DNA of 64,000 nucleotides, taken from Perca fluviatilis. Lineage: Eukaryota > Chordata > Actinopteri > Perciformes > Percidae. The translations under genes and the position numbers were made by a program. Below, piece by piece: positions 11,697-22,185 of the stretch. Every line of letters begins with the position of its first letter. The stretch's first letter is position 1. A model generated the notes under the pieces. That model was not told where the DNA came from and did no database searches. It was given only the letters and a program-made list of their open reading frames with translations. The DNA lies in assembly GCF_010015445.1 (NCBI RefSeq), contig NC_053112.1:1411312-1475311 (forward strand), in the 5' to 3' direction.

Positions 11697-12443
11697 CTAC
11701 GGTACAATCGGTATATATGCTGTGCCCCGAGCAACATGAACCAAAGCAGGGGACACCAACAGCCCTTCTGGTAAGTGACTGTTGGTGGTCAATGGCTCTA
11801 ACAGGACTGAACGAGAGGACCCAAACCGAGCGGAACAGGTGGCAGCTATCACTTTCATAGTGCCCCCTGGAATGTGAACTGCTCTCTTACCGCGAACTCT
11901 AGCTAGGCCCGTTTGGGGGCTACAGGTCTGGATCTTTGTCTGGTGGCACAACTGGAGGGCTCGCTGCCAAGGTGTGGGGGCATCACGAATTGCTGAAAGG
12001 TCAAACAAATCGGGGCCATATTGGTCAAAAAGCTCTTTATAACAACCACGAATGATGTTCATATCTAAAATACCTGGGACCTCAGGTGATATTGACTGCT
12101 TAGGGGGGTCTTTCACTACCAATACACCCCGCTTTTGTATGCTTCTGCCAAACACTTCAACATCTAACTCCACATAGCCAAGGTATGGGATATCTAACCC
12201 ATTTGCAGCTTGTAACCGCAACCAATGGCAGGACTGAAGTTGGTCCCGGAAATTTTCTCTAAAGAAGCTTTCCACCATGGTAGGTACCATAGATCCCGTA
12301 TCGAGCAAACACTTTACGTCTACGCCCGCCAACTTAATAGTCACCTGAGGGCAAGGAGCAATCAACCAGTCTGCCACTGCCTCGTCTACCTGGTTTTCAC
12401 CTGCTGAGCCACTGAACCCCCCTCCAAATGTTTGGCTCTGCAC
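11697..12443 (-). pseudogene. Gypsy protease region
   Basis: The retropepsin-type aspartic protease cleaves the Gag-Pol polyprotein. The catalytic signature CLLDTGSMV lies about 45-55 residues into this frame, preceded by a hydrophobic VTIKLAGVDV strand. The frame differs by one base from gag upstream and is closed by a stop near 11697, before the reverse transcriptase frame. Whether the gag/protease shift is a natural recoding site or decay cannot be decided from one copy. Confidence 0.8.
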
Positions 12444-12444
12444 A

Positions 12445-13392
12445 TTAGAGGGAGCTAGTTTTCCGCCTGCTGGGAACTAGTTGTCGTGACAACCGGAGGA
12501 GTACGGACAAAGTTGGACGTGGAGGAGGCTGCATTTGTAAAAGGTTCTGACTCAACTGATTAATCTGTTCCTGCTGTTTCTTCAACATGGCAGCCAATTC
12601 AGCTAATTGTGAGGTAGTAAAAAGAGTAGGGGAATGAGCAACTTGACCCTGAACTCTAGAGTTTTGCGCAGCACAGAAAGAGGGCAGTGAATACCTTTGG
12701 CCTCCTTCGTTTGGCTTACCCTCCCGTTCCCATCTAATGGCCTCAGCACGTACATCAAGCAGGGAGAGCGCAGCGTTATCACAAACCAGCCATTTCAGTT
12801 CCATGCAAAGAGCAGAGTCATTAACATTTTCTACAAACTGGTCACATACTAATACAGCAGAATTCAACATTCTACTAGGGGCACCAGCGACAACCTTCTC
12901 CATAAGACAATATAAAGCATGTGAATATTCTTGCAAGGATTCTCCTTCTAGCTGTTTTCTGGAAAAGAAATCTTCCTGTAAAGACACATAAGATTTAGAA
13001 CAGCCATACAAGTCCTGCAGTATAGTCAGAATACGCTCAGGGTCCTCTCGTTCAACCTGGGGCCTATACCTGATCTCATCCTTAGCTGCTCCCTCTAAGT
13101 GATCAAATATAAAATAGGCCTGGTCAAGAAGCCCTAGGTGTCTAGCTCATATACTAGCCCATACTTCTTCCACCGACTCATCTACCCTAATGCCATGGGC
13201 ACCTCTTAACAGGGGACATTTCCTCTCTCTTAGGAGATAAAATACACGCTCAGATGGAGCTGGGTTAGACACAGTGGGGGTGTTTGAAGCACTAGGGCTT
13301 GGTTGTGCCTCTGCCTGTTCTTGCAACAAACTGTCCTTTTCCGCCTGGAGCTGCTTTACACGATCCCTCAGTTCTTGCAGTTCTTCAGCCAT
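12445..13392 (-). pseudogene. Gypsy gag, interrupted by in-frame stop
   Basis: Gag forms the retrotransposon particle. The N-terminal part (13392-13147) starts MAEELQELRDRVKQLQAEKD, a coiled-coil-like segment. A TGA at 13147-13149 interrupts the frame. The same frame continues to 12445 with a capsid-like helical region and a Gln-rich tail. No CCHC zinc knuckle was seen. The two open frames (13392-13147 and 13011-12445) share a reading frame, which shows they are one gene. Confidence 0.8.
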
Positions 13393-14229
13393 GACTCCTC
13401 AACACTGATTGAACACTGCCCAAAAACTCCAGCAGGGGAATGTCGTCTGGTCCCTCGTGGTGCCAGCTGCTGTTTTGCCTTAAAACTACTCAACTACCCC
13501 TATATGATAGGACATGTAGATGAAAAATAATAATAAAACAGCTGAACTACAACACACGTCTCTGAATGTGGATCCTGCCGACAACGCCAATATTTGTAAC
13601 CAGGCCCAGAAAAGGGCTTAGCCCAAAATTTAGCAATTCAACAATTGACAACGCCACCTTGGGACTTTCACCCAAGGATTTAAAATTTTATTTGATATCA
13701 GTTAGTACCAATCTGGGGATTCCCACGACACAGGCAAGTCCACATAAATGATCAGAGACGAGGTTGGTTTGGGCAACTTAAAATAATTTATTGTAAACCC
13801 CAAAAAACAATGTTAATTTAAAATATAACTATAATCAATAAGCTTAAAAAAAAAAACAACACAACACAAACAAATCAACCAAAAATACAAAACACAGTAG
13901 AAAAGGGGAATTTCATTCAGATAAAGACTATTAAAGTGAAACTGTTTGAGTGGTCAAAATGCTTATTGTGGGTGGATCATATAACAAAAGAAACAAAAAC
14001 TACAAATAAACACAACATGCAAAATATTGAAAAATCAACCCAAATCACATTAAATCTCATTAAAACCATGCAATGTTACTGATAAAATGAACCAGTTATA
14101 TGTCACCACCTCTACAAATAACTTGAGCAACCACTAAATTTCTAAATTCTCAGGCCAGAGTAAAAGTCACTCAACCTAATATACAATAGCCAAACTAAAT
14201 GAACTCCCCTCAATACAAACATAAAACCC

Positions 14230-14440
14230 GCTTCTGATTCCGATACCTGGATTTGCGTATTGGCCGAGACCAAGTTGGATCTGGTACCAGAGTGTTAAAA
14301 AATACATGTGTTATAATGTTTTAACAGCTGTGTATTACTATCCCTGTATGGATGTGATATGATTTCTATTTTTGTTGTTAAACTCACGCTGAAAAACCTT
14401 TTCTTATCCAGTTTATTTATTACAGCAGGAGGGTCTGGTC
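14230..14440. mobile_element. hAT fragment related to the 39.75 kb element
   Basis: In reverse orientation this stretch matches the outer part of the hAT at 39753-41237: gtgagtttaacaacaaa, ccatacagggat, cagctgttaaaaca and ggtatcggaatc occur in the same order. It does not contain the Tc1-like insertion found in that copy, so it preserves an uninterrupted version of the site. It directly abuts the Gypsy terminal repeat at 14229. Confidence 0.65.
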
Positions 14441-15284
14441 TCCTTTTATGACGTAGATGCTGCAGCTCTTATCTACTCTTTTACTGGCTGCTCCTTCACT
14501 GAGAAACTCTTCCCATTCTTGATGGTAAAAACTCTGCACCTCTGATCATCTCTCCTGTAAGTGTTGACTATTAAGCTCATAGGCATCGATTTTGGTGGGG
14601 GAATTCTTGAGCGACAGATGCCAACAAATCCCCAAAACTCTCTATCCCCACAGGGCAGGCCCAGACACAGCCGTTCTGCTGCTGCGCTGGCTGCACGCTT
14701 CTCTGTTCACAACACTGCAGCAACTGTAACATTGGGGGGGTAATGTTACATATACCTGTAAATGTATACATTGTTATTCATTTACATTAGTAAGCTACAG
14801 GACAGAGTCTTTCAAAACATTACCTGTGCGAAAGACAAAAAAAAATGAATGCGTCATTGTACCCATCACTTCTGGAAATTCACCTCCAAATGCGCCGTGA
14901 TTAAGATCTTATTTCATGTATTGACTTATCTTCATTCATGGGAAACAAATGTACATATTGTCAAGAAAGACACGTCATGTGGAGAATGTCTACCTGTATT
15001 AAACAGACTATTTTCAGTTGCAGAAGAAATCCGTCTCTATAGACACCAAATTTGTGAAGCAGTTTTACAGTAAATTTGTAAAACATTGTAATTGTAATTG
15101 TAAAGAGAGAAAGCCAAAAAGTGAACTACAAGTTCTGCATGAGAGACACAAACTAAGGCTAATTCAACATCTGTGTGTGTGCGCGTCTGTGTGTGTGTGT
15201 GTGTTTGTGTGTCTGTGTGTGTGTCTGTGTGTGTAAATTAAACCTAACAGGCCTAACAGATGACAAGTTTTGTTTTATAGACAT
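14441..15284. other. Non-coding with (TG)n tract
   Basis: No gene was recognised. A TG-rich microsatellite lies at about 15171-15235. Short open frames across it (14849-15073, 15018-15236) are composition artefacts. Confidence 0.5.
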
Positions 15285-15552
15285 AATTATTAATTATTTT
15301 ACTTGTATTTGCTGCAACACCTGAAGTTTGTCTCAGGTGATCAATAAACGTCTTCTAAAGAGAACTCCTCCCTCACTTCCCAGGCAAATGCTACTGACAC
15401 TCAACATGTGGCACTGTAACCAGTAGAATCTTCTTATCATATATTTCTTATAATTTGCTTCACTGAAACCATTTAGAAATGTTTGGTAAGTCAGAATTGG
15501 CTTTGACCATGAGGAAAATAAATCCGACTAGAACTATGCTGAACTACTACTG
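15285..15552. repeat. Locally duplicated segments
   Basis: The part from about 15285 to 15375 is repeated at 19467-19557 (ttacttgtatttgctgcaac ... gatcaata...). The part from about 15385 to 15552 is repeated at 27245-27436 (aatgctact.gcactcaac ... ctgaactactactgg). These look like old segmental copies within one locus rather than a high-copy transposon. Confidence 0.65.
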
Positions 15553-16144
15553 GACTGCTGGACATTACTGACAATTCCAGCCCACCCCTGCACACCGTCA
15601 TCAGCAACCTGAGGAGCCTGTTCAGTGGAAGGCTGCTCCTTCCCCAGTGTAGGACCAACAGACTCAAGAACTCCTTTGTCCCTCATGCCATCATACTCTA
15701 CAACTCCTCACTCGGGGGGAAGAGGAAACAGGGTAAAGAGGACAGGACAGAACAGGAAGGAAGGGAAGGAGTGGTAGCCACTCACTCATTCACTGTGCAA
15801 TTACTTAATAATCTACTCACATACATACCTGGACACTCTAACTGCTCTTAACTGCTAATTTATGCAAATGTATTCACTTTATAATAACACAATGCATACA
15901 CAGTCCTATATATATAATTATCTCTATCTCTATTTATCTGTAGTTATTTTTTTTATTTTTTGTTTACTTCCTATATTTAGCTAAACGTTTATAGTTATTG
16001 TTATTCTTATACTGTATTTTCTATACTGTATTTTTTTATACCTCTATTTCTATACAAGTGGTTTGTAAGCTGCTGAAATCTGCTGCTGGAAATCTAATTT
16101 CCTTGCGGGAGTCATCCCAAAAGGATCAATAAAGAGAAGTTTAA
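15553..16144 (+). mobile_element. 3' fragment of a non-LTR retrotransposon
   Basis: A translated segment reading LHTVISNLRSLFSGRLLLPQ ... RLKNSFVPHAIILYNSS resembles the extreme C-terminal region seen in teleost LINE reverse transcriptases. It is followed by an AT-rich untranslated part and a terminal ccaaaaggatcaataaag. It is 5'-truncated and directly precedes the Harbinger-like element. Clade not assigned with certainty (L2-like suspected). Confidence 0.5.
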
Positions 16145-16627
16145 GCGTGTTTTACAGTAACCGCAAGCCAAGCTGGCGCGTGCATATGTGACGTCATGAA
16201 ATCATCGTGACTATTTATACCTGCGCTGGTGGTCGCGACACTAGTTGGAGTCTTCTCCTGAACAGCGGTGGCACTACTGAGTAAAGGCTACTGACGTTAC
16301 TCTTTCTACTGCCTAGAAGAAGAAGAAAAAGGTAAACAACGGCAGAACTGGCAGCAGCATTGCCGTCAATGCTTCAATTTGATTCAGTGACCTACTTCAT
16401 CGGATCGAGCCTTTCATTCACCATAAAAGAACTCATCTTAACCCAGTAAGTTTACCAGAGAGACCTGAGTCCTGGCATCTGGTTGTCGGCAAACTCATTC
16501 AGGCCTCCTGTTTCTGCTTTGTCGCGCGCCGCTGAAAAAAAAAGAGCCGTGCGCGGATATTACATCATTTTGACGTCACAATTTCGCGCGCCGTCTTGGA
16601 TGCGTCTACTATATATAACTTCTTTAA
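16142..16627. mobile_element. Harbinger-like MITE, copy 1
   Basis: A GC-rich 480-bp repeat flanked by TAA (16142-16144 and 16625-16627) starts GCGTGTTTTACAGTAACC. The inverted copy at 57241-57760 shares most of its sequence (tgacgtcatgaaat, ggtggtcgcgacactagttg, ttctcctgaacag, caccataaaagaactca). The 3-bp TAA flank fits PIF/Harbinger. No transposase is present. Confidence 0.65.
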
Positions 16628-19560
16628 GTCTAAGTCAGTCTGAGGACAACCTTTATTGACAGACTCAGATACCCTCAATGCACCACCGAGCGCCACAGGA
16701 GCACTGAAAAAATGTAATCATTGACTTTAATTAAATTTATTATGGCAACCGGTTCCACGTATTTTTATTCAGAAAGTTAAAAGCAAAAATATTAAGGTCA
16801 TTTAATTTAACGAACGATATATTAAAATTTTTATTTTTTTTAATGTTTTCTTGTCTGATCAACAAGACATATTTAAGCTTAACCAAATTAAGTCAGTTAT
16901 GTTTTATTAACCTAAAAAATATATGTACAGGCTACATATTTTATATTTGTCAATTCAGCATATATCTTATTTGTAGTCATTAAATAATACATTTAAGTTT
17001 AGTAAATGAAAACATTAGGTTTTCATCTACTATAAGTTTTACTATTTACTTTGACATAATTCTAGTTTGTCAACCGGTTCCACACAAATGAATTACATGA
17101 ACATAGTTTTCTTATTTCCTTTATTCACCAACACAGCAATGATTCAGTAACATTTTGGTGCAATTCTATACACTACAGTAACATCGTATACAATAAAGTA
17201 ACATTTAAATGCATGTACACATTTGTAACACATGGAATTACAGCTGTAAATATTAGTCGATTGATTGCCAGCAAATTAAATAATTCACACTTTTTAATAA
17301 ATAACATACTTTTTACGGTTTAATAAATAATTAATACTTTTTACAGTTTTCAGATTTGTTTACAACAAAATAATAGTCTCTCCATCTAACAGCCTTGCCA
17401 CTGGAAACTTTAATTTAGATGTTAACACTTTAACAAACATCTACTCTCTGTTAAAGTAGCATTTCTTTAACGGGTATATGAGGTCTGATGATTGAACTTC
17501 CTTGCAGTTGTTTTTGATGCAGCTTAGTGTTAAAACATCCACAAAATATCCATAGTTATATATCAACCGTTTTTGCGCAGCATGGTCTCTCAATTCTACA
17601 TCACTTCTCTAGTAGTGCCACTCAACTACCACTTTTCATGTATGGTAAAACCTTTTCAAAAGTTTGCAAAAAAATTTGTTGTTTTCCTCAAGTGTAGTTT
17701 CTCTGCTCTATTTTCAAACAGGTAATAATTTTATTCAGTTTCGGCCCAAAATATTTCTCCTGTTCTATGGAACATTCAGCATCCAAATCAGTGATTGTCT
17801 CATTCGTACAGTTGGTTCTTGAGCAGCTGTCCACAAACATCATTTGTCTGGTTGTTCACCCTCTCCCTCTGCTTCGCTCGAGCTGACCGAAACGAACCGC
17901 TAACCTGAGCTAATTGCATTGGGCCACCAGCACTAAATTCAAGTTTAGAAACACTACACACGTTAGCTATAGCTAAGCGGCGCCCTGCTGGATAAACAGC
18001 CAACCGACATGGGTAATACAGCTAACGTTAGCTAGCCAGCTAAGTTTGCTAGCAAACATGTCGAAGACCCACCTGCTTTTACAGCAGTTTGCATCACAAA
18101 CACAAAGTACAATCATGCTCAACATGAAAATATTACAAAACAGGTTTGAGTGAAAAAACGGGGAGGGTCAGGGGTCCATTGACATAATGGACCAACAGAT
18201 CCCGTTGCTCTGGACGGAGACCAGTGAAGGCTATTAGAAGCACTTTTCCGGTGATCTCTAGCTTTACTGCGCAGCCTCCAACTGACAGAGACAACGTAAA
18301 TGTGACGTGAGCAACGTGTCTGAAAGTTGGAAGTCTTCTGGTAGCTGTGCCAAGAGAAATCTCAATCATTCCCAATCTTACAGAGACGGAGAGCGTAGGT
18401 ATATGTAAGGAGATAGCATGGGCACAGGCTAATTATTGATCACTAACATGCTAGTTAACATTAGTCATTAAACCTAAACAGCTCATGTAAGTCCAAACTG
18501 CCTGCGAGCTTCTCCTGTACTATACGGTAATTCCTCTACTATGCGACAGTAAGTTGCTTGCTTATGACACAATCGTTTTCCTATTTTTATAAAAGCGTCT
18601 GCTACAGAGCCATAACGTGATGTACAAGGTAATGGAGCCTTTTATACGTTGTCGTGTTTCTTCAGAAATGAACAATGGACAAATAGAGTCTTTAAATGCT
18701 TCAGATGTAAAGTTATTCTCTGTCAAAGTGACGTCAAAATGAATGGCAGTCAATGGAATGCTAACGGCGGGTGATCACTTGTTAGCATCAAAATGGCGGC
18801 ATAGGGGCTACACATTCCAGATGCTCGCTTACCCCTTTGGCGGGGTCAAGTCAGGAATTCAAAGCTATACGCATGCGCAGTCTGACGCATTTCAGTCTTC
18901 TTCTCCTTTTTTGGTTTAAATGGCAGCTGGTGTTTTATACTGCCGTCTTCAGGATGTAACAAGTATTGCAATGCTCATTCACTTAAATTAAATGTTTTGG
19001 GATGTATCAACACATTCATATTTCTTACAGGTAACAATAGACACAATTACATGGACTTGACTTGAAAATAACATTTTAACCTAACAAAGACATGTATTTT
19101 AAGTAAACTGAACATTAAACAACTATTTAAAGTGCACAACCCCCCTGATTAAATCTTTTGAGTGAGGTTGTCCTGCCTGTGGCCATCAAAATATATAACT
19201 CCTCTGAGTGTTACACGCTTAGACCTTTTACACATTTCCTGTTTCTCTACCAACTGTCTGGTTCATAATGCTTCTTTCTACCATATAAGGCTAACTCTGT
19301 ATTTAAAGACCTTTTGTGCATCAGAGTTCTTGTAACCACTTCCTCAATGAGATGCACACAGCTTCTTAGCAAGAACCACAACAACCTTAAACTGACATTC
19401 CTGTCTGACATCTGCAGCTTAAAGCATTAACTGTCCGTATTTAATGGTATTATTTCTACAACACTTATTATTTTACTTGTATTTGCTGCAACAGCTGAAC
19501 TTTGTCTCAGGTGATCAATACAAGTCTTCTAAAGAGAACTCCCTCACTTTGTCTCTGGTT
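16628..19560. other. Non-coding AT-rich stretch
   Basis: No exon or complete transposon was identified. Features noted: a short match to 27437-27466 (cagtctgaggacaa.ctttattgaca) at 16634-16660; two gtcaaccggttccac-like words at 16745 and 17071; and a stretch at about 18060-18850 that resembles interspersed repeat sequence but has no defined ends. Minus-strand open frames at 17800-18003 and 18133-18375 show no domain. Confidence 0.4.
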
Positions 19561-19836
19561 AAACTGATGATTTGAAGTCAAACTGTTTCTGTGAAATCAC
19601 GTGACATTCAAATCTTCAAAAAATGTCTTCACTGCAGTCTATGAAGTTACTCCGTCTCTGAGAGAGTTTGTGAAATCGTGACCACAGAGTGTCCTCTGTC
19701 CCTTCCTGTTTCTGATGATTTGAAGTCAAACTGTTTCTCTTAAATCATGTGACCCCAGGACGTCCTCCCTCTCTACTGATATATGAACTGTTCTCTTCTC
19801 TCTCTGCCTCTTCAGCATCACAGACCAACAACACAG
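19561..19836 (+). promoter_or_regulatory. Possible promoter and first leader exon
   Basis: A pyrimidine-rich stretch with tgatatatgaac (about 19777) precedes catcacagaccaacaacacag, ending at 19836 in a good splice donor (GGTAAGAA). Two copies of gatgatttgaagtcaaactg (19565 and 19714) lie upstream. With the candidate exon at 21601-21691 this could be the 5' leader of the ASC-like gene further downstream. This is inferred from splice signals only. Confidence 0.25.
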
Positions 19837-19899
19837 GTAAGAACACTTTAGAACTGGAACTACTTTAAGTCATACTATCAGGAGGTAATACCAGACATA

Positions 19900-21521
19900 C
19901 AGTGCCTTGCGAAAGTATTCGGCCCCCTTGAACGTTTCGACCTTTTGCCACATTTCAGGCCTCAAACATAAAGATATAAAACTGTAATTTTTTGTGAAGA
20001 ATCAACAAGTGGGTCCCAATTATGAAGTGGAACGAAATTCATTGGCTATTTCAAACTTTTTTTAACAAATAAAAAACTGAAAAAGTGGGCGTGCAAAATT
20101 ATTCAGCCCCTTTACTTTCAGTGCAGCAAACTCTCCAGAAGTTCAGTGAGGATCTTTGAATGATCCAATGTTGATCTAAATGACTAATGATGATAAATAG
20201 AATCCAGCTGTGTGTAATCAAGTCTCCTGTAAATGCACCTGCTCTGTGATAGTCTCAGAGGTCTGTGTAAAAGCGCAGAGAGCATCATGAAGAACAAGGA
20301 ACACACCAGGCAGGTCCGAGATACTGTTGTGGAGAAGTTTAGGGAGGGGTGGAAAAAAAAAATTTTCCAACCTTTAAACCCCCCCAGGAGCCATTTTCAA
20401 GCCGATAATATTGAAATGGAAGGAGTATCAGACCAATACAAATCTACGAAGACCCGGCCGTCCCTCTAAACTTTCTGCTCATACAATGAGAAGACTGATC
20501 AGAGATGCAGCCAAGAGGCCCATGATCACTCTGGATGAACTGCAGAGATCTACAGCTGAGGTGGGAGACTCTGTCCATAGGACAACAATCAGTCGTATAC
20601 TGCACAAATCTGGCCTTAATGGAAGAGTGGCAAGAAGAAAGCCATTTCTTAAAGATATCCATAAAAAGTGTCGTTTAAAGTTTGCCAAAAGCCACCGGGG
20701 AGACACACCAAACATGTGGAAGAAGGTGCTGTGGTCAGATGAAACCAAAATCGAACTTTTTGGCAACAATGCAAAACGTTATGTTTGGCGTAAAAGCAAC
20801 ACAGCTCATCACCCTGAACACACCATGCCCACTGTCAAACATGGTGGTGGCAGCATCATGGTTTGGGCCTGCTTTTCTTCAGCAGGGACAGGGAAGATGG
20901 TTAAAATTGATGGGAAGATGGATGGAGCCAAATACAGGACCATTCTGGAAGAAAACCTGATGGAGTCTGCAAAAGACCTGAGACTGGGACGGAGATTTGT
21001 CTTCCAACAAGACAATGATCCAAAACATAAAGCAAAATCTACAATGGAATGGTTCACAAATAAACATATCCATGTGTTAGAATGGCCAAGTCAAAGTCCA
21101 GACCTGAATCCAATCGAGAATCTGTGGAAAGAACTGAAAACTGCTGTTCACAAACGCTCTCCATCCAACCTCACTGAGATCAAGCTGTTTTGCAAGGTGG
21201 AATGGGCAAAAATGTCAGTCTCTCGATGTGCAAAACTGATAGAGACATACCCCAAGCGACTTACAGCTGTAATCGCAGCAAAAGGTGGCGCTACAAAGTA
21301 TTAACTTAAGGGGGCTGAATAATTTTGCACGCCCAATATTTCAGTTTTTTATTTGTTTAAAAGGTTTGAAATATCCAATAAATTTCGTTCCACTTCATGA
21401 TTGTGTCCCACTTGTTGTTGATTCTTCACAAAAAATTACAGTTTTATATCTTTGTTTGAGGCCTGAAATGTGGCAAAAGGTCGAAAAGTTCAAGGGGGCC
21501 GAATACTTTCGCAAGGCACTG
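19900..21521 (+). mobile_element. Tc1-like DNA transposon, copy 2
   Basis: A 1622-bp element of the same family as copy 1 has the same CAGTGCCTTGCG ends and is flanked by TA (19898-19899 and 21522-21523). IR/DR repeats are intact at both ends. The transposase gene is complete except for a damaged stretch near its 5' end. It is inserted between the two candidate leader exons. Confidence 0.93.
20287..21304 (+). pseudogene. Tc1 transposase, one frame break (copy 2)
   Basis: The start MKNKEHTRQVRDTVVEKF is in one frame; from about 20411 the remainder is in the next frame and runs uninterrupted to 21304. It includes NLRRPGRPSKLS, the first Asp in WSDETKIELFG, the second in [12 protein letters not shown] and the final Glu in [15 protein letters not shown], so the DD34E core is complete. 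Between about 20343 and 20402 the sequence differs from copy 1 at many positions, mostly turning into homopolymer runs, and the frame is lost there. Elsewhere the two copies are almost the same. The break may be a sequence error rather than real decay. Confidence 0.9.
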
Positions 21522-21600
21522 TAAATGCATGAGGAAAATGTATTTGCCATAACTGATACTGAGGATACTACATTACATTCATATGATTTCTTATTTTCAG

Positions 21601-21691
21601 TGTCCGTAGTCACCACGTCAACAAGCTTCTAGAACTTGAGACACATTTCAGTGAACCTCTTTCTGGGTTGACCAGGACTTTAAAAACACAG
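21601..21691 (+). other. Possible non-coding leader exon
   Basis: A 91-nt segment is bounded by a convincing acceptor (ttcttattttcag, ending 21600) and a donor (aaaaacacag then gtattt at 21692). It has no long open frame. It could be a second 5' untranslated exon of the downstream ASC-like gene. Confidence 0.25.
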
Positions 21692-22185
21692 GTATTTATC
21701 ACAGGTTGGATGATTCTGAATCAGTCAGTCTTCCTGCATGTTACATCAGCTACTGCTCTGCTCCTGAGATCAGCAGGCCTTTCAAAGGTTTTCCTAAAAA
21801 AGTAAAGAAAAAGTAGTCAAGTGATTAGTCCGTTTGCTAGATGGCCATTTAAAAGGACTTAGGTTTCTAAAGATGGAGTCTAGAGAGAAGTTTCCACTTA
21901 CAGACAACTCTGATTTTAAAGGTCCCATGGCATGAAAATTTCACTTTATGAGGTTTTTTAACAATAATATGCGTTCCCCCAGCCTGCCTATGGTCCTCCA
22001 GTGGCTAGAAATGGTGATAGGTGTAAACCGAGCCCTGGGTATCCTGCTCTCCCTTTGAGAAAATTAAAGCTCAGATGGGCTGATCTGGAATCGCGCGTTT
22101 ACTTCCCCCAACAGAAACCGTACAATTCAAAACATTCTCACACCCAACTCGTAAAATAAGGACGTCCGGTCAGGAGCCTTTCTCG

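Larger units (their letters stand above)
6151..14229 (-). mobile_element. Ty3/Gypsy LTR retrotransposon, degenerate
   Basis: On minus, the order gag, protease, reverse transcriptase, RNase H, integrase is readable from about 13392 down to 6647, the Ty3/Gypsy order. Terminal direct repeats are only partly recognisable: 128 bp at 6151-6278 match 14102-14229. The likely inner edge of the 5' LTR is near 13592, where TGTAACCAGG begins on the plus strand. Just inside it, a GGCGTTGTCGGCAGGATC sequence on minus is a possible primer-binding region. The body is interrupted by a hAT element (7760-9490) and has several frameshifts and stops, so it is dead. LTR limits are tentative. Confidence 0.85.
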
